From contig JAGWFT010000001.1 of assembly GCA_028867755.1 (NCBI GenBank), positions 784,727 through 848,726 on the forward strand: DNA of 64,000 bases. Direction: 5' to 3'. Every line of letters begins with the position of its first letter. The stretch's first letter is position 1. Made by a program: the position numbers and the translations under genes. The stretch is from Nitrososphaerota archaeon (GTDB lineage: Archaea; Thermoproteota; Nitrososphaeria; Nitrososphaerales; Nitrosopumilaceae). Below the pieces are notes generated by a model. The model was not told the origin of the DNA. It searched no databases and saw only the letters and a program-made list of their open reading frames with translations. Below, one piece after another: positions 25,818-35,751 of the stretch.

Positions 25818-27095
25818 TTGAATCTGGATAGAACTTTTGCGATCTTAGTATTAACGGTGGCTTTTGTCATGATCACGCCAAGTCTTCTTATACATGCTAA
25901 TGCTTTAACCCAAATCATTCATGTTAATGAACAAACCTCAGTAACCCTTTCAGGTTTGACCTCTGCGGATCCGGATGGAGACGCACTGACTTATGCATGG
26001 CAACAAACCGATGGTCCAGCTGTAAAACTGGATAGTGCAACCAATCCTACCATAACATTTACGACACCAGCTGTTCCAGCCGGTCAAATACAGTCACTGA
26101 CTTTTCAACTCACAGTAGATGACGGTCACGGTGCATATGATCACACCACCTTGGTTGTTCTAGTACAACACGTTAATCATAATCCAATCTTAGTGATGGA
26201 CAAAGATATCACAGTTATGGAAGGATCTCCTGTAACAATATCTGGAAGTGCAACAGATCCAGATAATGACAAATTGACATACTCTTGGGGACAATTCTCT
26301 GGTACTACTATCCCATTATCCGCTACCAATAGTCCTACTTTGTCATTTACAGCACCAATGATAGACCCGAAATCAAGTGATAAACTCTTATTCCTACTCC
26401 AGGCAACAGATCCATACGGCGGGAAAGCTATAGGGCAGATCCAAGTTACAGTCCTAAGTAACCCGACACAGCTTGCAACATTATCATGTGCAGATATTAC
26501 TGCACATGCAGGTGACCAAGTAACATTGTCGCCGATTATTAGCAATCCAAGCAACGGACCATTGCCGTCATACTACTTTTCTCAAATCAGAGGCACCAAT
26601 GTAGTCTTTACATCTGATTCCTCAAATCCATCGTTTACTGTGCCGCAGCCTGTGACGACTAGAGCTACTCCAGAATACCTTGCAGGTCAATTACAGTTTG
26701 TCTTGTTTGTCAATGACGGTGTTACCTATCTTCCAGAATGTTGGTTAAATGTCAACATTGCACAACCACCACAGCAAACCAGTACTCCGCCAGTTGCAAA
26801 TGCCGGTCCAGCCGAGACTGTAGAACACAATGAATCAGTAACATTGGATGGAACAGCTAGTACAGGAGACAACTTACAATACGTGTGGACACAGACTAGC
26901 GGTGATCCAGTACACTTGATAGCGGATAAAACAGCACAACCAAACTTTGTTGCGCCTGATGTTGCTATAGGTCAGACCAAGACTTTGACATTCCAACTTA
27001 CAGTAAGTAATGACGGTGGCAGTAACAGCGATACAGTTACTATAACGGTAGAAAATCCAAACAGTGCACCAACAGCTAAAATCACTGTACAATAG
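25818..27095 (+). CDS. Secreted multi-PKD/Ig-like domain protein, copy 1
   Basis: TTG start with a TTTTAAT box about 28 bases upstream. A signal peptide occupies residues 1-30 (ILVLTVAFVMITPSLLIHANA). Four beta-sandwich repeats of about 95 residues follow, of PKD/REJ (K319-like) type. Each has a T-V-T-L-S/D-G strand, a D-P-D-x-D-x-L-T-Y-x-W element and an LTFQLTV strand. The third is diverged. It ends with NPNSAPTAKITVQ, the first strand of a further repeat, and has no membrane anchor. Probably cell-surface or adhesive. Paralogue of the next gene. Confidence 0.82.
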   Translation: MNLDRTFAILVLTVAFVMITPSLLIHANALTQIIHVNEQTSVTLSGLTSADPDGDALTYAWQQTDGPAVKLDSATNPTITFTTPAVPAGQIQSLTFQLTVDDGHGAYDHTTLVVLVQHVNHNPILVMDKDITVMEGSPVTISGSATDPDNDKLTYSWGQFSGTTIPLSATNSPTLSFTAPMIDPKSSDKLLFLLQATDPYGGKAIGQIQVTVLSNPTQLATLSCADITAHAGDQVTLSPIISNPSNGPLPSYYFSQIRGTNVVFTSDSSNPSFTVPQPVTTRATPEYLAGQLQFVLFVNDGVTYLPECWLNVNIAQPPQQTSTPPVANAGPAETVEHNESVTLDGTASTGDNLQYVWTQTSGDPVHLIADKTAQPNFVAPDVAIGQTKTLTFQLTVSNDGGSNSDTVTITVENPNSAPTAKITVQ

Positions 27096-27279
27096 ATTTA
27101 GCTTATTACATAACTTGTTATTCAAGTCCAAGAATATGGTGATCTACTACAATCCTTCAGATTTTTTATCATGATCTTTTTTGAATTTCACTGAGCAACC
27201 ATTACAAAGATTTGGTTTGTAATAATTTTAATTTATATGAAAAGCTTATAACCCCCCAATAACTCACTCATAAACACAC

Positions 27280-28578
27280 ATGTCGGAGAGATCTTGCATT
27301 ATTAATAAACATAGAATTTTTACTGCATGTGTTGTAATGTTCGCCGCAGCAGCATTATTTGTTCCACTTATCTCATCTCATAATATGGCGTTTGCTCAAA
27401 CAGGAGGTATCAGTAGTCCAGCTGTAGTGAACGAACAAACCCAAGTAACACTTTCAGGTGTTAATTCCTTTACCCCTGTTGCAGGAAATACTCTTGTAAA
27501 ATATTATTGGCAACAGATGTTTGGCGACCCTGTCAGTTTTCTAAACGGGGGGCAAACCATAACATTTACAACACCATCAGTTTCAGCTGGCGATACTAAA
27601 TATCTGAGGTTTGCCTTGACGGTTACAGATAACCACGGTGCGACAAGTAGTACCGCATTTAATCTTCAAGTTGTACACACTAATCACCCTCCTACCGTTG
27701 TAACTCAACATGAGCTCATAGTGACTGAATCTTCTCAAGTAAGTTTAACGGGTACTGCAACAGATCCTGACAATGATGCACTGACATACCAATGGAAGCA
27801 AATTTCAGGAAGTGCTGTAACATTATCAGCAGCAGATCAACCTGTTGCTACATTTACTGCACCATCTGTTGGCTCGCAACCGTCTACGACTTTGCAGTTT
27901 ACACTCACAGCATATGACGGCCATGGCGGACAGGGTTCTGATTCAGAAACCGTTATAGTCATGAGTAATAACTATTACAACCAGCCTTCAATTCAATGTG
28001 GACCTGTCATTGGAGGAGCGCAAGGATCTCAAGTCACTTTGCCAGCAACTGTAAGCAATCCATCTAATACTCCACTGACCTATTCGTGGAAACAGATCTC
28101 TGGTTTACCATCTCAAATATCATCAGCAGGTACATTAAACCCATCAGTAACAATTCCTAATGGCCCTGATTCTTCTGAAATTGGATTTCTGTTGACCGTC
28201 TCTGCTGGTAAGACTGTGATTGGATCTTGTGACAGCTTTGTTTATACTCAACTAGGATATTCCTTGCCACCGATTGCTAATGCTGGTCCAGATAGAACTG
28301 TAAATGGAAATGATCAAGTAACATTAGACGGCTCTAAGAGTACTGGATACGGTTATCTGTCATATTCTTGGAGACAAGTTTCAGGAGTCCAGGTAACTCT
28401 ACTTAACACAAATTCGGCCACCCCACAATTTGTTGCACCGGATGTCCCAGTTGGCAGCACGGACACACTTGTCTTTGAACTTGGTGTAAGCAACGGATAT
28501 GGAAGAGGCGCAGACCAAGTTCAAATAACAGTCATTCATCCAAACGTTCCTCCGACTGCAGTAATTACAATGAAATAA
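27280..28578 (+). CDS. Secreted multi-PKD/Ig-like domain protein, copy 2
   Basis: The ATG lies about 33 bases after a TTATAA box, so a short leader is expected. A signal peptide covers residues 1-40 (FTACVVMFAAAALFVPLI ... AFAQ). Four PKD-type repeats follow in the same order as the preceding protein (TDPDNDALTYQWKQ, then LTYSWKQISG, then YLSYSWRQVSG). It ends HPNVPPTAVITMK, matching copy 1. The two genes are tandem paralogues separated by 184 bases, each with its own promoter. Likely envelope proteins. Confidence 0.82.
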   Translation: MSERSCIINKHRIFTACVVMFAAAALFVPLISSHNMAFAQTGGISSPAVVNEQTQVTLSGVNSFTPVAGNTLVKYYWQQMFGDPVSFLNGGQTITFTTPSVSAGDTKYLRFALTVTDNHGATSSTAFNLQVVHTNHPPTVVTQHELIVTESSQVSLTGTATDPDNDALTYQWKQISGSAVTLSAADQPVATFTAPSVGSQPSTTLQFTLTAYDGHGGQGSDSETVIVMSNNYYNQPSIQCGPVIGGAQGSQVTLPATVSNPSNTPLTYSWKQISGLPSQISSAGTLNPSVTIPNGPDSSEIGFLLTVSAGKTVIGSCDSFVYTQLGYSLPPIANAGPDRTVNGNDQVTLDGSKSTGYGYLSYSWRQVSGVQVTLLNTNSATPQFVAPDVPVGSTDTLVFELGVSNGYGRGADQVQITVIHPNVPPTAVITMK

Positions 28579-28760
28579 AGGCAACATCACAACCAAAAAT
28601 TAGCCCGAGTTTCATAAAAACAAATACTGTAAAAATTAACCAACAATCGTTTTATGGCAACATGGTGCGAATCATCCTGATGTGTGTCTATGACCTCATG
28701 ATAACGTGATACTGTATCATCTTATCTGCCTGTGGAATCTAATCTACGATTCTGAAAAAT

Positions 28761-28801
28761 TGACGATTTCTACATGGTTAGACAAAATCAAAAAATCGTC
28801 A
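28761..28801. promoter_or_regulatory. Inverted repeat between convergent genes
   Basis: TGACGATTT (28761-28769) and AAATCGTCA (28793-28801) form a perfect 9-bp inverted repeat with a 23-base spacer. It lies just after the end of the minus-strand gene at 28811. It could be an RNA hairpin in a 3' untranslated region. There is no T-tract. Confidence 0.3.
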
Positions 28802-28810
28802 TATTGCGGT

Positions 28811-29155
28811 CTATCTTATCTTATCTTTAAAGTCTGAAATTCCGCTTGCAAAGTTTTTTGTCTCATGTCCAATGTCTGAAATTGTAGATCCGTTGTATAC
28901 TCTGTCCAAATACTTACCAGCTATGATCATGGGCACACCTATGAAGGTGGTAAAAGGTTCTGGTGAAAACAGCAGGATAAAGCCTATCTTTTGTATCTTC
29001 TTGCCGGGTGCAGGCGCACGTTGAAGCGAACCTAGCGCACGCGCTGTTCCGCAGTCGTCAAGGGTTCCAAGACTGGAGTACACCTCAGCCCGTCTTTTGA
29101 TGGACTCTCTCATTTTTTTAATTTTATGAATATTCTTCCTAATTCCCTCATTCAT
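28811..29155 (-). CDS. Small protein with a central hydrophobic segment, unknown function
   Basis: 114 residues: a basic helical N-terminus (IRKNIHKIKKMRESIKRR), a middle with Pro/Gly, a hydrophobic stretch (IGFILLFSPEPFTTFIGVPMIIAG) that may enter or touch the membrane, and an amphipathic C-terminus. ATG start. Family not recognised; it stands alone between the PKD genes and the DtxR-type regulator. Confidence 0.6.
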   Translation of the reverse strand: MNEGIRKNIHKIKKMRESIKRRAEVYSSLGTLDDCGTARALGSLQRAPAPGKKIQKIGFILLFSPEPFTTFIGVPMIIAGKYLDRVYNGSTISDIGHETKNFASGISDFKDKIR

Positions 29156-29278
29156 ACGTGTCTCAAGTTTTGAGATTTCTAGTTAAGATTCCATGCAAAA
29201 GATCAATCACAATAAGGTAAAGATTTCTGATCAAAGGATTAGGTTATATCGCTTTGAGTATAACCATTGGTTTATAAC

Positions 29279-29734
29279 ATGAAAGAAAAACGTGGTGAAC
29301 GGCTAGAATCTATCAAAGAGGCCAATAAATCAGCCAAGGGAGATTATTCAAGGATGGAGGACTATCTAGAAGTAATATCAGAACTTGTAGAGCTAAAAGG
29401 ATATGCAAATACTATTGACATTTCAAGATATCTAAACGTTAGTGCCCCTTCTGTTACAAAAATGCTACAAAGACTAGATGAGAACGGCTACTTGGAATAT
29501 GAAAAGTACAAGGGAATAAACCTCACTACAAAAGGCAATGCAGTGGCAGATACGATAAGGCAGAAACATGGTATTTTACTTGAATTTTTCAAGCTGCTTG
29601 GAATAAATCATGAAATAGCAAATCAAGACGCCGAAGGAATTGAACATCATTTAAACCAACAAACTATCAGACAGCTTAGGAAATTCATTACATTTCTAAA
29701 AGAAAATCCGCAAGTTTTAGAAAATTTTCAATAG
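29279..29734 (+). CDS. DtxR/MntR-family metal-dependent transcription regulator
   Basis: A winged-helix DNA-binding domain covers residues 20-80 (MEDYLEVISELVELKG; SAPSVTKMLQRLDENGYLEYE). The DtxR dimerisation and metal-binding helix region follows, with Glu/His ligand candidates (KHGILLEFF; DAEGIEHHLN). There is no C-terminal SH3-like domain, so it resembles MntR. The ATG at 29279 is preferred to a TTG 12 bases earlier. Likely controls manganese or iron uptake genes elsewhere. Ends one base before the next, convergent gene. Confidence 0.88.
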   Translation: MKEKRGERLESIKEANKSAKGDYSRMEDYLEVISELVELKGYANTIDISRYLNVSAPSVTKMLQRLDENGYLEYEKYKGINLTTKGNAVADTIRQKHGILLEFFKLLGINHEIANQDAEGIEHHLNQQTIRQLRKFITFLKENPQVLENFQ

Positions 29735-31540
29735 CTAGTCACGCACCATTACTTTAATGTCATCTTTTGACATTACTGCATTAATCATCCTCTTTCCCAA
29801 AGTAGATCTTTTAGCTATGATGATCCTACCTCTTTTTCCTACCCTTGTAGATAACAGGTGTTTGTCTCTGACATAAACATCTGCATTCATGCCAGATTTG
29901 TCTTCATCTACTTCTAATATCAAATTGTTGCCAGATTCTGACATTTCAAACCATTCGTTTCTTCCATCTGATTCTGTTTTTGGTTCTACATCTATGTGTA
30001 TGCCAAGATTTTTTTCAAGCTCATTGATGGTGGAACCTCCTCGACCAATAAGTGATGGTATAGAATCTTTGTCAACTTTAACTCTTATACTATTATTGGA
30101 AAGAATCTCGATTTCTGCATTGGAATCAAATCTCTTAATTACATCTTTTATTTTTGATTCTGCGAGTCTTTCTATTCCTCCACTTTTTGCTTCCTTTGAT
30201 ATTGGTATGACAATGTTTTCCTCTCCATACGTGTAAATCTCATATTCAAGTGTATGGTTTTCAAAATTTCTTACCTCTATAACCGGTCTTGCTAAATCTT
30301 GCTCTGTCATCCCAGTAGGAACTTTAACCTTGAATTCTAACTCATATACTTTTGAGATCTGACCAGCTTTCACATAAACAACTGTATCTAAAATATGGGG
30401 GATCATGCCCAACTCCACTTTTCCTATGAAGCGTTGGATTGCATCAAGAGGCGCATTTGCATGTACAACTCCAACCATGCCAACCCCAGCAAGTCTCAAA
30501 TCAGAAAAGACTCGAAAATCATGATATCTTCTCACCTCATCAAATATTGTGTAGTCTGGTCGCACCAACAGCAATATGTCTGCAGCGTTTTCAAAACTTC
30601 CGTCAAGATGTGTATATTGCGTAATTTTTTCGTCAACCTGAAGATCTCTTGGCGACTCAAATGTCTTTACAATCTTGCCTTTCTTAGAATAAAAATCTGC
30701 AATACTTGACGCTAGTGTGCTCTTGCCAGAACCAGGTGCTCCAGCAACAAGTATTCCTTCTGCACTATCAGTTAATCTCTGCATCAGTTTCTCAGATATG
30801 TTGTATTGTTCAAGTGATAGCTTGACAAGCGGGTGCGTTATTGTAATTTCATAACTGTTAGAAAATGGAAGATGCGTTATTACAACTCTAAAGTCCCGAA
30901 ACTGAACTACCAAAGCACCTGGTTTTGAAATCTCAATAACCCCTGTCCTATTAACTCTGGAAGCTTCTAAGATCTCTGTGGTAATTTCTTCCAAGTATTC
31001 CTTTCCAAGTATTTTATCATCTAGCTCTACTAGGGAGAACACGCCTGGTTTTCCACGTTTGGCAACAGGTTTTGCTCCTTCCTTGAGATGTATACTCATT
31101 GTCTGAGCATCAAAGTATTTTTCAAATTCAAGTCCATCTACCTTGACCTGTGGTTTTGAATAACTGGTCTTCACTCCCTCTGCTTGTGCAACTAAGGCTT
31201 GTACGTAATCTGCTGTATAAAATGTGGCATTGTTCTTTTTTGCAATGTCTTTTATTATGGCATCAATTCTCCCATGTCTTGCTAATTTGATATCATCCAT
31301 GCTTGGGCGTTCCCCCTCAAATCGTAATGCAATATTGTTTTTTTGTACTAACTCACGAATCTTCTTTATTTCTTCCAAGCCAATAAACCCATAATCCTTG
31401 CTTTGTGAAGCTTGCGATTGAAGCTCATCTAAAACTGCAACAGGAATGATTATTTCACAATCTTTAAGGTTTCCAGATTCAATTAGTTTTGTTATTTCTC
31501 CATCTATTATGATACTTGTATCTACAACTATCTTTTCCAT
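29735..31540 (-). CDS. PIN domain - VirB11/PilT-type ATPase - KH domain protein
   Basis: Archaeal fusion protein. Residues 1-130 form a PIN nuclease domain (Asp7, Glu39, Asp93 and Asp111 as acidic candidates). From 230 to 430 is a secretion-ATPase-like domain with Walker A GAPGSGKST (268-275) and a TIFDEVRRYHDF Walker B region. The C-terminus has a KH domain (PSLIGRGGSTINELEKNLG) for RNA binding. Length is 601 aa. Domain order suggests an ATP-dependent RNA-processing machine. Exact substrate is unknown. Confidence 0.88.
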   Translation of the reverse strand: MEKIVVDTSIIIDGEITKLIESGNLKDCEIIIPVAVLDELQSQASQSKDYGFIGLEEIKKIRELVQKNNIALRFEGERPSMDDIKLARHGRIDAIIKDIAKKNNATFYTADYVQALVAQAEGVKTSYSKPQVKVDGLEFEKYFDAQTMSIHLKEGAKPVAKRGKPGVFSLVELDDKILGKEYLEEITTEILEASRVNRTGVIEISKPGALVVQFRDFRVVITHLPFSNSYEITITHPLVKLSLEQYNISEKLMQRLTDSAEGILVAGAPGSGKSTLASSIADFYSKKGKIVKTFESPRDLQVDEKITQYTHLDGSFENAADILLLVRPDYTIFDEVRRYHDFRVFSDLRLAGVGMVGVVHANAPLDAIQRFIGKVELGMIPHILDTVVYVKAGQISKVYELEFKVKVPTGMTEQDLARPVIEVRNFENHTLEYEIYTYGEENIVIPISKEAKSGGIERLAESKIKDVIKRFDSNAEIEILSNNSIRVKVDKDSIPSLIGRGGSTINELEKNLGIHIDVEPKTESDGRNEWFEMSESGNNLILEVDEDKSGMNADVYVRDKHLLSTRVGKRGRIIIAKRSTLGKRMINAVMSKDDIKVMVRD

Positions 31541-31587
31541 TATCTAGTCAGGTTATTTCGCACCATTTTAATCATACCTGTATTTTA

Positions 31588-31947
31588 TCACGATACATAT
31601 TCTGATATTTTACGTAATACATCTTCAAAATTGAATGGCTTTAGAATATATGCTACTGCACCAACACTGATACATTCTTTCATTGTGACCTGATTGTCAC
31701 TTGCAGTAATCATAATCACTTTTGCAACAGATTTGTATGCGATTATATCCCTCAATACACTAAGGCCATCCTTTTTTGGCATGGCGACATCTAAAAGTAC
31801 AACATCTGGATTTGTTTTTTTAAATTGCTCAAATGCATCCATGCCATTTGATGCCTCGGCAACTAATTCATGCTTACCTATGACCAAAATGTCCTTTAAC
31901 ACCATTCTTATGGCATCGGAATCATCAGCTATCATTATTCTGGCCAA
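31588..31947 (-). CDS. CheY-like response regulator (receiver domain only)
   Basis: 119 residues with the receiver signature: the acidic pair in MIADDSDA, the phospho-acceptor Asp in VVLLDVAMPKKDG, the switch Thr in MITAS, and Lys in ILKPF. TTG start. It lies 44 bases downstream of the Hpt gene on the same strand and is divergent from a histidine kinase, so a kinase-Hpt-receiver relay is likely. It has no output domain, so it should act by protein contact. Confidence 0.92.
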   Translation of the reverse strand: MARIMIADDSDAIRMVLKDILVIGKHELVAEASNGMDAFEQFKKTNPDVVLLDVAMPKKDGLSVLRDIIAYKSVAKVIMITASDNQVTMKECISVGAVAYILKPFNFEDVLRKISEYVS

Positions 31948-31991
31948 TTCTTACATATCACCATGTTTAGTATTTAAGTTCAAAAGGCATT

Positions 31992-32360
31992 CTACGGGTC
32001 TGGTATATGAGGAAATTTGTTGCGAATTTGTTTCTTAAAATCAGATACATCGTAAATATCTGAACCATTAAAAATCTGTTTCATGTCGTTAATTGTTTTA
32101 GTTATGACGGGATGAGATCCAGGTAACAAACCCTTGTTTATCATGTAATTTAATATGGAATCGCTTGTTTTAGCTAATTCGCCAACTTTCTCTTGCCCCA
32201 TCATGGGTGCCAGTCCCTTGATCTTGTGAAGGTGTCGTTCTATGTTTTTAGAATTCTCTAATATGTCTTCATCATTACTGCACTGCAAGACAATTCGTTC
32301 TAATTCATCCAATTCTAACTGTATCTCTTGTCTAGCAGCATCAAGAAACTTGTCGGACAT
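31992..32360 (-). CDS. Histidine phosphotransfer (Hpt) domain protein
   Basis: 122 residues, all helical. The phosphorylatable His sits in HLHKIKGLAPMMG (HxxKG pattern), as in CheA P1 and Hpt proteins. ATG start. It is followed by the receiver gene and is divergent from the histidine kinase, with a 66-base gap. It is expected to shuttle phosphate between kinase and receiver. Confidence 0.85.
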   Translation of the reverse strand: MSDKFLDAARQEIQLELDELERIVLQCSNDEDILENSKNIERHLHKIKGLAPMMGQEKVGELAKTSDSILNYMINKGLLPGSHPVITKTINDMKQIFNGSDIYDVSDFKKQIRNKFPHIPDP

Positions 32361-32426
32361 TTTAACTAGTTACCAGATCTTCTTCATACAAGCTTTTATA
32401 GGCTTGCCTATTGTTTTCTTATCAAA

Positions 32427-34301
32427 TTGAAGATTACTCAGAAAACCTATCTGTTACTTGGAGTAATAATTGGAATTTCCGCCGTTAACCTGTTCTTGCT
32501 TCTCTCAATCTCTCAGGAGAACTTGGATGTACTTCATTCAATTAGTGCTGCAAGTAATCTGAAGGTTATAGTTGAAAGGATAGCAGGTACTGCTAATTCT
32601 ATTGCAAGTGGCAACGAGTTTGATAGACAAACATTGGCGGATGAAATTAGTAATTTTGATCAAACTTATGCAATTCTAGGATCTGGAGGACAATCCCAAG
32701 GTGTCACAATAGTTCCTGCACCATCTGAATTGCAACCAGTCTATAGTCAAATCGGAAGTTCTTGGCAAGACTATAAACAATCTGCCGAAAAAATTCGCCA
32801 AGAATCCGTCTTTGATCCAAAAGTTGAAGAGGCATTAACATACGTTCTGGGTAAAAATGGAGATCTGACTTCATTAACAAATGGGGTTGTAAATGATCTA
32901 ACTCCATTAGACAGGAATTACAATAAACACAAGATGATTGCAACAGAAATGGTATCTATTGCACAAGACATAGGACAAAAGACATTATTGGTTTCAATTG
33001 GTGAAGGAGGTAATGCTACCCAAGCTATAGAAAAAGACACAGTAACATTTGACGGAGATCTAAAGAATCTAGAAGGAATTCCTTTGGACAGCCCTGATTA
33101 CGCAAAATACGGCATAACCCAAGAAAACTTACAGCCTATCCCAAGAGAAAATTCTAGTTCCTTGAGAGACCTTGATCCGCTATGGCAAGCAGAACAAGCT
33201 AAACTATTGTTTATTGAAAATAACACGTTAATTTCAAAAGAATTCGGTTCTGCACTCTCGCATCTTGATACTCAACGAGGAGTATTGCTTGATAATACTT
33301 CACAGTTTGTAGACAAATGGAACCAACTTGTTGATTCGGAATTGAACCATAATGTCATAATAGTTCAAGGTTTACTGATTGTAGATATCGCAGCGTTTGT
33401 AACTGTAATGTTCTCAATCAGAAAATCACTTAGTCCTCTACACATACTTACAAATGCCATTGCAAGAGTGAGAGAAGGCTTCTATGATGAAAAAATTGAT
33501 TATACTTCTAATGATGAAATAGGTGAGCTTGCTGGGGCATTCAATTCAATGTCCAGCGCAATTCTAAAGAAAGAAGAAGAAGCTAGGAAGATTGAGGTCG
33601 CAAAAGATGAGTTTCTTGCCATGATAACACACGAATTGAAAACCCCACTAGTTCCAATACAAGGATATTCTGACATATTGTTAGGTGAACATCTAGGGCC
33701 ACTAAGTAAAAATCAGAAAGATAGGTTGGAAGTAATTCGATCAAGTGCCGTATCTCTTTTACAATTAATATCTGATCTACTTGATGCACAAAAGTTAGAG
33801 TTAGGCCAACTTAGGATCAAAAAATCAAATCATAATATAAAAGAAACAATTGAAAATACGATAGTTGTCATGAAACCACAAGCACTTGCAGATAAAATAC
33901 AATTAACACATAATCTGAACAGAGATATGTATGCTAATTATGATGATGAAAGAATAATACAGGTTCTCACAAACCTAATTAAAAACAGCTTAAAGGCAAC
34001 CTCGCCTACAACTGGAAAAGTTGAAGTATTGGTTGAAGAAAATTCGAAAGAAATCACAGTGTCAGTAAAAGATAATGGAAGGGGAATCCCAGCAGATGCA
34101 ATTGATAAAGTTTTCAAGAAATTCTATCAAGTGGATACTTCTTCTACTAGGGAATCTGGTGGAAGTGGGTTGGGTCTTTCAATATGCAAAGGAATTGTGG
34201 AAGCCCACGGTGGGAGAATCTGGGTACAAAGCGAAGTAAACAAGGGCTCTGTATTCTCACTGACAATACCAAGAGAAGAATCCTCAAAAACTCCGGTATA
34301 A
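32427..34301 (+). CDS. Membrane sensor histidine kinase
   Basis: TTG start about 28 bases after a TTTATAGG box. A first membrane helix (residues 6-28) is followed by a large extracellular sensor of about 280 residues, mainly helical, then a second helix (about 311-330). HAMP-like linker follows, then the H-box (DEFLAMITHELKTPL), N-box (LTNLIKNSLKA) and G-boxes (VKDNGRGIP; GGSGLGLSICKGIVEAHGG). All catalytic parts are present. Sensed signal unknown. It is divergent from the Hpt and receiver genes. Confidence 0.93.
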   Translation: MKITQKTYLLLGVIIGISAVNLFLLLSISQENLDVLHSISAASNLKVIVERIAGTANSIASGNEFDRQTLADEISNFDQTYAILGSGGQSQGVTIVPAPSELQPVYSQIGSSWQDYKQSAEKIRQESVFDPKVEEALTYVLGKNGDLTSLTNGVVNDLTPLDRNYNKHKMIATEMVSIAQDIGQKTLLVSIGEGGNATQAIEKDTVTFDGDLKNLEGIPLDSPDYAKYGITQENLQPIPRENSSSLRDLDPLWQAEQAKLLFIENNTLISKEFGSALSHLDTQRGVLLDNTSQFVDKWNQLVDSELNHNVIIVQGLLIVDIAAFVTVMFSIRKSLSPLHILTNAIARVREGFYDEKIDYTSNDEIGELAGAFNSMSSAILKKEEEARKIEVAKDEFLAMITHELKTPLVPIQGYSDILLGEHLGPLSKNQKDRLEVIRSSAVSLLQLISDLLDAQKLELGQLRIKKSNHNIKETIENTIVVMKPQALADKIQLTHNLNRDMYANYDDERIIQVLTNLIKNSLKATSPTTGKVEVLVEENSKEITVSVKDNGRGIPADAIDKVFKKFYQVDTSSTRESGGSGLGLSICKGIVEAHGGRIWVQSEVNKGSVFSLTIPREESSKTPV

Positions 34302-34311
34302 GATAAAATAG

Positions 34312-35742
34312 TTGCAATATATTCTTCAATCGTTGTTACAAGATTTTGCAGATAAAGCAGTTCAAATTGCACTCCAAAATGGGGTAAAATATTGTGATGT
34401 TAGGGCAGAGATTGTTAAAAGTAATGGCTTTCTGCTTGAAAACGGCCAGATTGAGCATTTTTCATCTAAATTTGAGAATGGATTAGGAATACGTGTACTT
34501 GCAGACGGTGCATGGGGATTCTACTCCATGTCTAATCCAAGATCAATGGATAAGCTAAAAGAAGGAATATCCGGTGCAATAAAAAATGCATTTTATTATG
34601 CTCAAACAAAGAAACAAAAAGTAAAGTTAGCAGAAACTCGTACTTATGTGGATACCACAGATTGTAGTGTGATTGAAAAGCCTACTATAGAAGAGATGAC
34701 AAAATTAGCAATTGAATGTGATACAACAATCCGAAAAAGAAAAAGAATAATCAAGTCATCTATTCACATGCATCATGATGAATCTTGCAAATATTTTGTA
34801 AACAGTGATGGAGCAAAAATAGTTCAAAATCATGATGATATTATAGCTCATCTATCTGCCACGGCATATGAATCTGGCCTCTCAGAAACTGTAAGTACAA
34901 CTGAGGGCGGTCGTGGTGGAATGGAAATGATTACAAAAAAAAATAATGTTTTGAGCGTAGCAGGTGACATATCTGAAAATGCTGACAAACTAATAGATGC
35001 AAAGCCTGCAAAAGAAGAAAAAACCACTGTTGTGATGGATCCTGATTTTGTTGCATTATTGACCCATGAAATTTTAGGCCATCCTTCTGAAGCTGATAGA
35101 GTACTCGGAAAAGAAATGGCATGGGCTGGAGGCGCATGGTGGTCTGGTAAACTTGGAACAAAAATCGGGTCAGCTGAACTTAATGTAATTGATGATCCTA
35201 TGATTCCATCTAGCTTGGGGTGGTACAAGTATGATGATGAAGGCGTAATTTCATCTAGAAAATCGCTAATAACAGATGGTGTACTTGTTGGGCACATGCA
35301 GAGTAGAGAAACTGCCTGTATCTTTGATACCGAGCCTAATTCTGCAATGAGATCAACCGGATATTCATTTATGCCATTGATCAGGATGGCATGTACTTGC
35401 ATTAGCCCAGGAAATTGGGATCCAGATGAGATGATACATGATGTAAAATCTGGATATGTAATTTGTGGCATGAAGGTGCCATCTATAGATATGATGAGAT
35501 ATAATTGGAGCATCTCGTGCCAGTATGCCCAAAAAATTGAGAATGGTGAACGTACAGAATTACTAAGAGATGTTATTGTTATGGGAAATGCTCCCGAATT
35601 TTTTAATTCAATTGATGCAAGAGGAAACGATTTCACTATAAGACCTATAACAAATTGTGGCAAGGGAGATCCAATGCAGATAATGAGAATGGGAAATGGT
35701 GGTCCTCACATTCGTGGAGTGGCTACTGTAAAGAGTGTATAG
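34312..35742 (+). CDS. tldD: TldD/PmbA-family metalloprotease TldD
   Basis: Zinc protease subunit that, with TldE/PmbA, trims modified peptides. The HExxxH zinc site is visible in HEILGHPSEADR, and the family end DFTIRPITNCGKG-like stretch is present. Length 476 aa is normal. TTG start at 34312, 10 bases after the kinase gene. It is followed 9 bases later by the uracil-DNA glycosylase gene. Its partner TldE is not encoded in the window. Confidence 0.92.
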   Translation: MQYILQSLLQDFADKAVQIALQNGVKYCDVRAEIVKSNGFLLENGQIEHFSSKFENGLGIRVLADGAWGFYSMSNPRSMDKLKEGISGAIKNAFYYAQTKKQKVKLAETRTYVDTTDCSVIEKPTIEEMTKLAIECDTTIRKRKRIIKSSIHMHHDESCKYFVNSDGAKIVQNHDDIIAHLSATAYESGLSETVSTTEGGRGGMEMITKKNNVLSVAGDISENADKLIDAKPAKEEKTTVVMDPDFVALLTHEILGHPSEADRVLGKEMAWAGGAWWSGKLGTKIGSAELNVIDDPMIPSSLGWYKYDDEGVISSRKSLITDGVLVGHMQSRETACIFDTEPNSAMRSTGYSFMPLIRMACTCISPGNWDPDEMIHDVKSGYVICGMKVPSIDMMRYNWSISCQYAQKIENGERTELLRDVIVMGNAPEFFNSIDARGNDFTIRPITNCGKGDPMQIMRMGNGGPHIRGVATVKSV

Positions 35743-35751
35743 GAATCTAAA

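Noticed and set aside
28579-28760. Possible C/D box RNA in the spacer
   Set aside because: Fragments resembling a C box occur (TGATGTG) but no matching D box (CTGA) at a suitable distance was found.
34848-35663. 271-codon minus-strand frame opposite tldD
   Set aside because: tldD has clear catalytic motifs on the plus strand. The antisense frame has no recognised domain and biased composition.
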